Shown here: piece after piece, positions 61,556-64,000 of the stretch
Position numbering within the stretch: the stretch's first letter is position 1
Layout of the letters: the number at the start of each line of letters is the position of its first letter
NCBI RefSeq assembly: GCF_037023145.1
Contig: NZ_CP146091.1
Coordinates: 248,001 to 312,000 of the forward strand
Direction: 5' to 3'
DNA: 64,000 nt
DNA from: Ralstonia sp. RRA
GTDB taxonomy: Bacteria > Pseudomonadota > Gammaproteobacteria > Burkholderiales > Burkholderiaceae
The notes under the pieces: generated by a model
The model's database searches: none
What the model was told of the DNA's origin: nothing
Seen by the model: the letters and a program-made list of their open reading frames with translations, nothing else
Translations under genes and position numbers: made by a program

Positions 61556-62836
61556 TCAGGCTTTGATCTTGAAGCCGTCCGCATACGCAGCCGGGTTCTT
61601 CGCATCCCACACCACGCCATCGATCAGCTTGGCCGTGCGCATGTCGTTCTTCGGCAAGGGGGTGCCGGTGGCGGCTGCGGCCTGCTTGAAGATGTCGATG
61701 CGGTTGACCTGCTTGGCGACCGCCGCGTAATCCGGATGCGTCTTCAACAGCCCCCAGCGCTTCTGCTGTGTGAGGAACCACATGCCGTCCGACAGGTACG
61801 GAAAGTTGACCGCGCCATCGTGATAGAAGCGCATCGGGTCCGGGTCGTCCCACGTCTTGCCGATGCCGTTCGTGTAACGGCCGAGCATGCGGTCCAGGAT
61901 GATGTCCATGTCGGTGTTGACGTAGGACTTGGCGGCGATGGTCTCGGCCGTCTTGCGGCGGTTCGACGCCGAGGCATCGATAAACTTGCCCGCCTCCAGC
62001 ACCGCAGCCGTCAGCGCGCGTGCGGTGTTCGGATACTTCTGCACGAACTCCGCCGTGGTGCCGAGCACCTTCTCCGGGTGGTCCTTCCAGATGGCCTGTG
62101 TCGTCTCGGCGGTAAAGCCGATGTTGTCGGCAATCGCACGGGCGCCCCACGGCTCGCCCACGCAGTAGCCATCCATGTTGCCCACGCGCATGTTGGCCAC
62201 CATCTGCGGCGGCGGCACGGTGATGGCCTTCGCGTCCTGCAGCGGATGGATGCCGTGCGCGGCAAGCCAGTAGTACAGCCACATCGCGTGCGTGCCGGTC
62301 GGGAAGGTCTGCGCAAACACGTACTCGCGTTTGTCCTTCGCCATCACGGCCTTGAGCGATGCGCCGTCTTTGACGCCCGCTTCCTTGAGCTTGTTCGACA
62401 GCGTGATGGCCTGGCCGTTGTTGTTGAGCGTCATCAGCACGGCCATGTCTTTCTTCGGCCCGCCAATGCCGAGCTGCACGCCGTAGATCAGCCCGTAGAG
62501 CACGTGCGCCGCATCCAAGTCGCCCGACACCAGCTTGTCGCGTACGCCTGCCCACGAGGCCTCTTTCGACGGCGTGATCTTGATGCCGTACTTCTTGTCG
62601 ATGCCCAGGGTGGATGCCATCACCACCGACGCGCAGTCGGTCAGCGGGATGAAGCCGACCTTCAGCTCGGCCTTCTCAGGCGCATCGGAGCCAGCGGCCC
62701 AGGCACCAGCACGCACCAGCGGATCGATCAATGCCACGGCACTCCCTCCTGCAATGGTTGCCGCGGCCTTGATGACGCTGCGGCGCTTCGGATTGATCGG
62801 GTTGACGACGGGGTCAGTCTTGTCTGGCGCGGCCAT
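61556..62836 (-). CDS. nrtA: Nitrate-binding protein NrtA
   Basis: 426 aa from ATG 62836 (GGAG 6 nt upstream). Tat-type signal NPKRRSVIKAAATIAGGSAV, then LKVGFIPLTDCASVVMASTL, VSGDLDAAHVLYGLIYGVQL, GNMDGYCVGEPWGARAIADN and DMDIILDRMLGRYTNGIGKT, all NrtA/CmpA hallmarks. Periplasmic nitrate/nitrite capture. Preceded by a sigma-54 promoter and an ANTAR-type antitermination leader, so expression should need nitrogen limitation plus nitrate. Confidence 0.95.
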   Translation of the reverse strand: MAAPDKTDPVVNPINPKRRSVIKAAATIAGGSAVALIDPLVRAGAWAAGSDAPEKAELKVGFIPLTDCASVVMASTLGIDKKYGIKITPSKEASWAGVRDKLVSGDLDAAHVLYGLIYGVQLGIGGPKKDMAVLMTLNNNGQAITLSNKLKEAGVKDGASLKAVMAKDKREYVFAQTFPTGTHAMWLYYWLAAHGIHPLQDAKAITVPPPQMVANMRVGNMDGYCVGEPWGARAIADNIGFTAETTQAIWKDHPEKVLGTTAEFVQKYPNTARALTAAVLEAGKFIDASASNRRKTAETIAAKSYVNTDMDIILDRMLGRYTNGIGKTWDDPDPMRFYHDGAVNFPYLSDGMWFLTQQKRWGLLKTHPDYAAVAKQVNRIDIFKQAAAATGTPLPKNDMRTAKLIDGVVWDAKNPAAYADGFKIKA

Positions 62837-62847
62837 CCATGGCTCCA

Positions 62848-62897
62848 AAGAAAAAGCGCCCCGATGCGCGGCCACGTCCCTCCATGATGGGGAGCGC
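62848..62897 (-). terminator. Leader terminator controlled by NasT
   Basis: On the minus strand GCGC-T-CCCC (62889-62897) pairs with GGGGCGC (62856-62862), one bulged base, followed by TTTTTCTTT. It lies after the two ANTAR hairpins and ends 12 bp before the nrtA ATG, so unless suppressed it stops transcription just before nrtA. Confidence 0.75.
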
Positions 62898-62910
62898 GTT
62901 TGCCGTGCAT

Positions 62911-62953
62911 CGAGACGCCGTTGTCTCGCGCCGATACCCACGTTGGCATCGGC
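62911..62953 (-). promoter_or_regulatory. ANTAR antiterminator target (two hexaloop hairpins)
   Basis: Read on the minus strand, hairpin 1 (62930-62953) has a 9-position stem GCCGATGCC/GGTATCGGC and loop AACGTG. Hairpin 2 (62911-62928) has stem CGAGAC/GTCTCG and loop AACGGC; one base separates them. Both six-base loops have A at position 1 and G at position 4, the known ANTAR recognition features. NasT should bind here to prevent termination. Confidence 0.9.
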
Positions 62954-62966
62954 TCGCAGCGACACT

Positions 62967-62982
62967 TGCAAGGGGTATGCCA
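62967..62982 (-). promoter_or_regulatory. Sigma-54 promoter of nrtABC
   Basis: The minus strand reads TGGCATACCCCTTGCA: GG and GC are 10 bp apart as required at -24/-12. The predicted start (~62956) is 3 nt before the first ANTAR hairpin. Confidence 0.88.
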
Positions 62983-62993
62983 GCGGTGTTGGT

Positions 62994-63220
62994 GCATCTC
63001 TTGTTTCGTCCCCTGCCGGGGCCGACTTACTTTCTTTGTCTTGCCAAAGAAAGGTAAGCAAAGAAAGGCGCGCCCGAGATGGCGAAAGACTCCTTGAATT
63101 TGCGTAACCGGGCGGAGGCGGGGAAAACTCGCTGCGCTCAGACAGTTCCCCGCCTTTTTTCCGCCCGCTTACGAAAATTCAAGGCGCCATCAAGGGCAGG
63201 AACGGCCAAACCGTCTGGAG
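62994..63220. repeat. Long hairpin repeat, copy C
   Basis: Same orientation as copy A and very similar (TTGTTTCGTCCCCTGCCGGG, CTTTCTTTGTCTTGCCAAAG, loop CTCGCTGCGCTCAGACAG). Stem arms 63093-63107 and 63169-63183 pair with one mismatch. It begins just beyond the nrtA promoter, so B and C flank nrtABC in opposite orientation. Confidence 0.9.
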
Positions 63221-63318
63221 ATGTGGGTGAGCGCCGCAGGTGGGGTGTGGCGCGAGGCTGGTGCGTTTCCGGCGCCGGACTTGTGCGGTGCACCAAAACT
63301 GGGCGGCGCCGCGTCGGC

Positions 63319-63957
63319 CTAGCCTGCCATCACGTCAATCACCCGCTGGGCGGCTTCGACCAGCTTGATATTGCGGTCCATCGCCATCTTGCGCAGGCGC
63401 TTGAAGGCCTCGTCTTCCGACAGGTTCATCTGCTTCATCAGTAGGCCCTTGGCGCGCTCCAGCACCTTGCGCTCGGCCAGCTGGGTCTTGGCGGTATCCA
63501 GTTCGGCGCGCAGTTCGCGCTCGTGCTCGAAGCGCGCATAGGCCACGTCCAGCACGGCCTTGACGCGCGTGGGCTTGATGCCGTCGACGATGTAGGCCGT
63601 GATGCCCGCAGCGAACGCCGATTTGATGCGCGCCGCGTCGTCGTTGTCGGTGAACAGCACGATCGGGCGCGGCGCGTGCTGGGTGGCCACGCAGACGTGC
63701 TCGATGGTGTCCCGCGCGGCCGACTCGGACGCAACGATCACCATGTCGGGCTGTGCCTGCGCGATGCGGTCGGGCAGGGTGAGGTCGGCGTCGGCCAGGC
63801 CCACGTCGATGAAGCCGGCTTCGGCCAAGCCCGCACGGATCAGCTCCAGGTTGATCTGCTCGGCATCCAACGGATCACGCACCAGCAGCACGCGCATCGG
63901 CGCGGCCGGGTGAGGCGCGGCGGGCGAGGCAGGTGGGGTGGGCGGTTTCGCTTGCAT
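63319..63957 (-). CDS. nasT: NasT, ANTAR-domain nitrate/nitrite antiterminator
   Basis: 212 aa from ATG 63957 (M at 63990 or 63897 also possible). Residues ~20-140 form a receiver-like domain (MRVLLVRDPLDAEQINLELI, IVLFTDNDDAARIKSAFAAG); the C-terminal ANTAR three-helix domain reads AERKVLERAKGLLMKQMNLS then EDEAFKRLRKMAMDRNIKLV. NasT binds hexaloop hairpins in nascent leaders; the matching leader is upstream of nrtA. NasS, its usual nitrate-sensing partner, is not in the window. Confidence 0.94.
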   Translation of the reverse strand: MQAKPPTPPASPAAPHPAAPMRVLLVRDPLDAEQINLELIRAGLAEAGFIDVGLADADLTLPDRIAQAQPDMVIVASESAARDTIEHVCVATQHAPRPIVLFTDNDDAARIKSAFAAGITAYIVDGIKPTRVKAVLDVAYARFEHERELRAELDTAKTQLAERKVLERAKGLLMKQMNLSEDEAFKRLRKMAMDRNIKLVEAAQRVIDVMAG

Positions 63958-64000
63958 GGTGCAAAGTGGGGCAGGGTGCACGCCACTCATGCAAGAACCG

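Overview
The window is about 52 kb of GC-rich betaproteobacterial chromosome interrupted by an 11.6 kb filamentous-phage prophage. Gene content and order (coxB-ctaD-ctaG-coxC-surf1-ctaA-ctaB-sco-rpoH, EIIA-HPr-EI, gshA-gshB, glnK-amtB, nrtABC-nasT) and the protein sequences point to Burkholderiales, most likely Ralstonia; the species is an inference.

1-7.4 kb: a cut macro-domain gene, a small lipoprotein and a block of accessory or regulatory genes (hydrolase/Lrp, SDR/MerR, two tandem LysE-type exporters, MFS/MarR) with recognisable operators and two gene remnants (MFS, LysR). 7.4-11 kb and 22.6 kb: comM has been hit twice. A duplicated comM 3' end flanks a lipoprotein gene broken by an IS3-family element, and near its 5' end comM is split by the prophage.

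10,963-22,585: the prophage. It has the Ff-like order ssDNA-binding protein, small membrane proteins, major coat, terminator, adsorption protein, pVI, Zot/pI, secretin, but adds a three-gene module between coat and pIII, including a second coat-like protein with an acidic tail. It has no recognisable rolling-circle initiator. Instead it has a winged-helix Rep-like protein, 22-bp iterons, two hairpin-rich intergenic regions, an H-NS-like silencer and a large serine integrase with a complete, symmetric 50-bp attP that can be reconstructed. Excision would restore comM.

22.9-42 kb: ordinary chromosome: ubiK, a sigma-54 promoter before torF-glnK-amtB (nitrogen), glutathione synthesis, the sugar-type regulatory PTS, iron storage (bfd, bfr), moeB-like, ctpA, gpmA, rhodanese-grxC-secB-gpsA, trmL, comF, a BioC-like methyltransferase. 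A structured RNA candidate follows secB.

42-53.4 kb: a complete aa3-type cytochrome c oxidase cluster with its assembly factors and haem A synthesis, then rpoH behind a perfect CIRCE operator. 53.5-59 kb: a large membrane diguanylate cyclase, OsmC, pirin, YbiB.

59.1-64 kb: nitrate uptake nrtABC on the minus strand, flanked by copies of a long hairpin repeat. Upstream of nrtA is a sigma-54 promoter followed by a textbook ANTAR target (two hairpins with hexaloops) and a terminator; the cognate antiterminator NasT is encoded just upstream.
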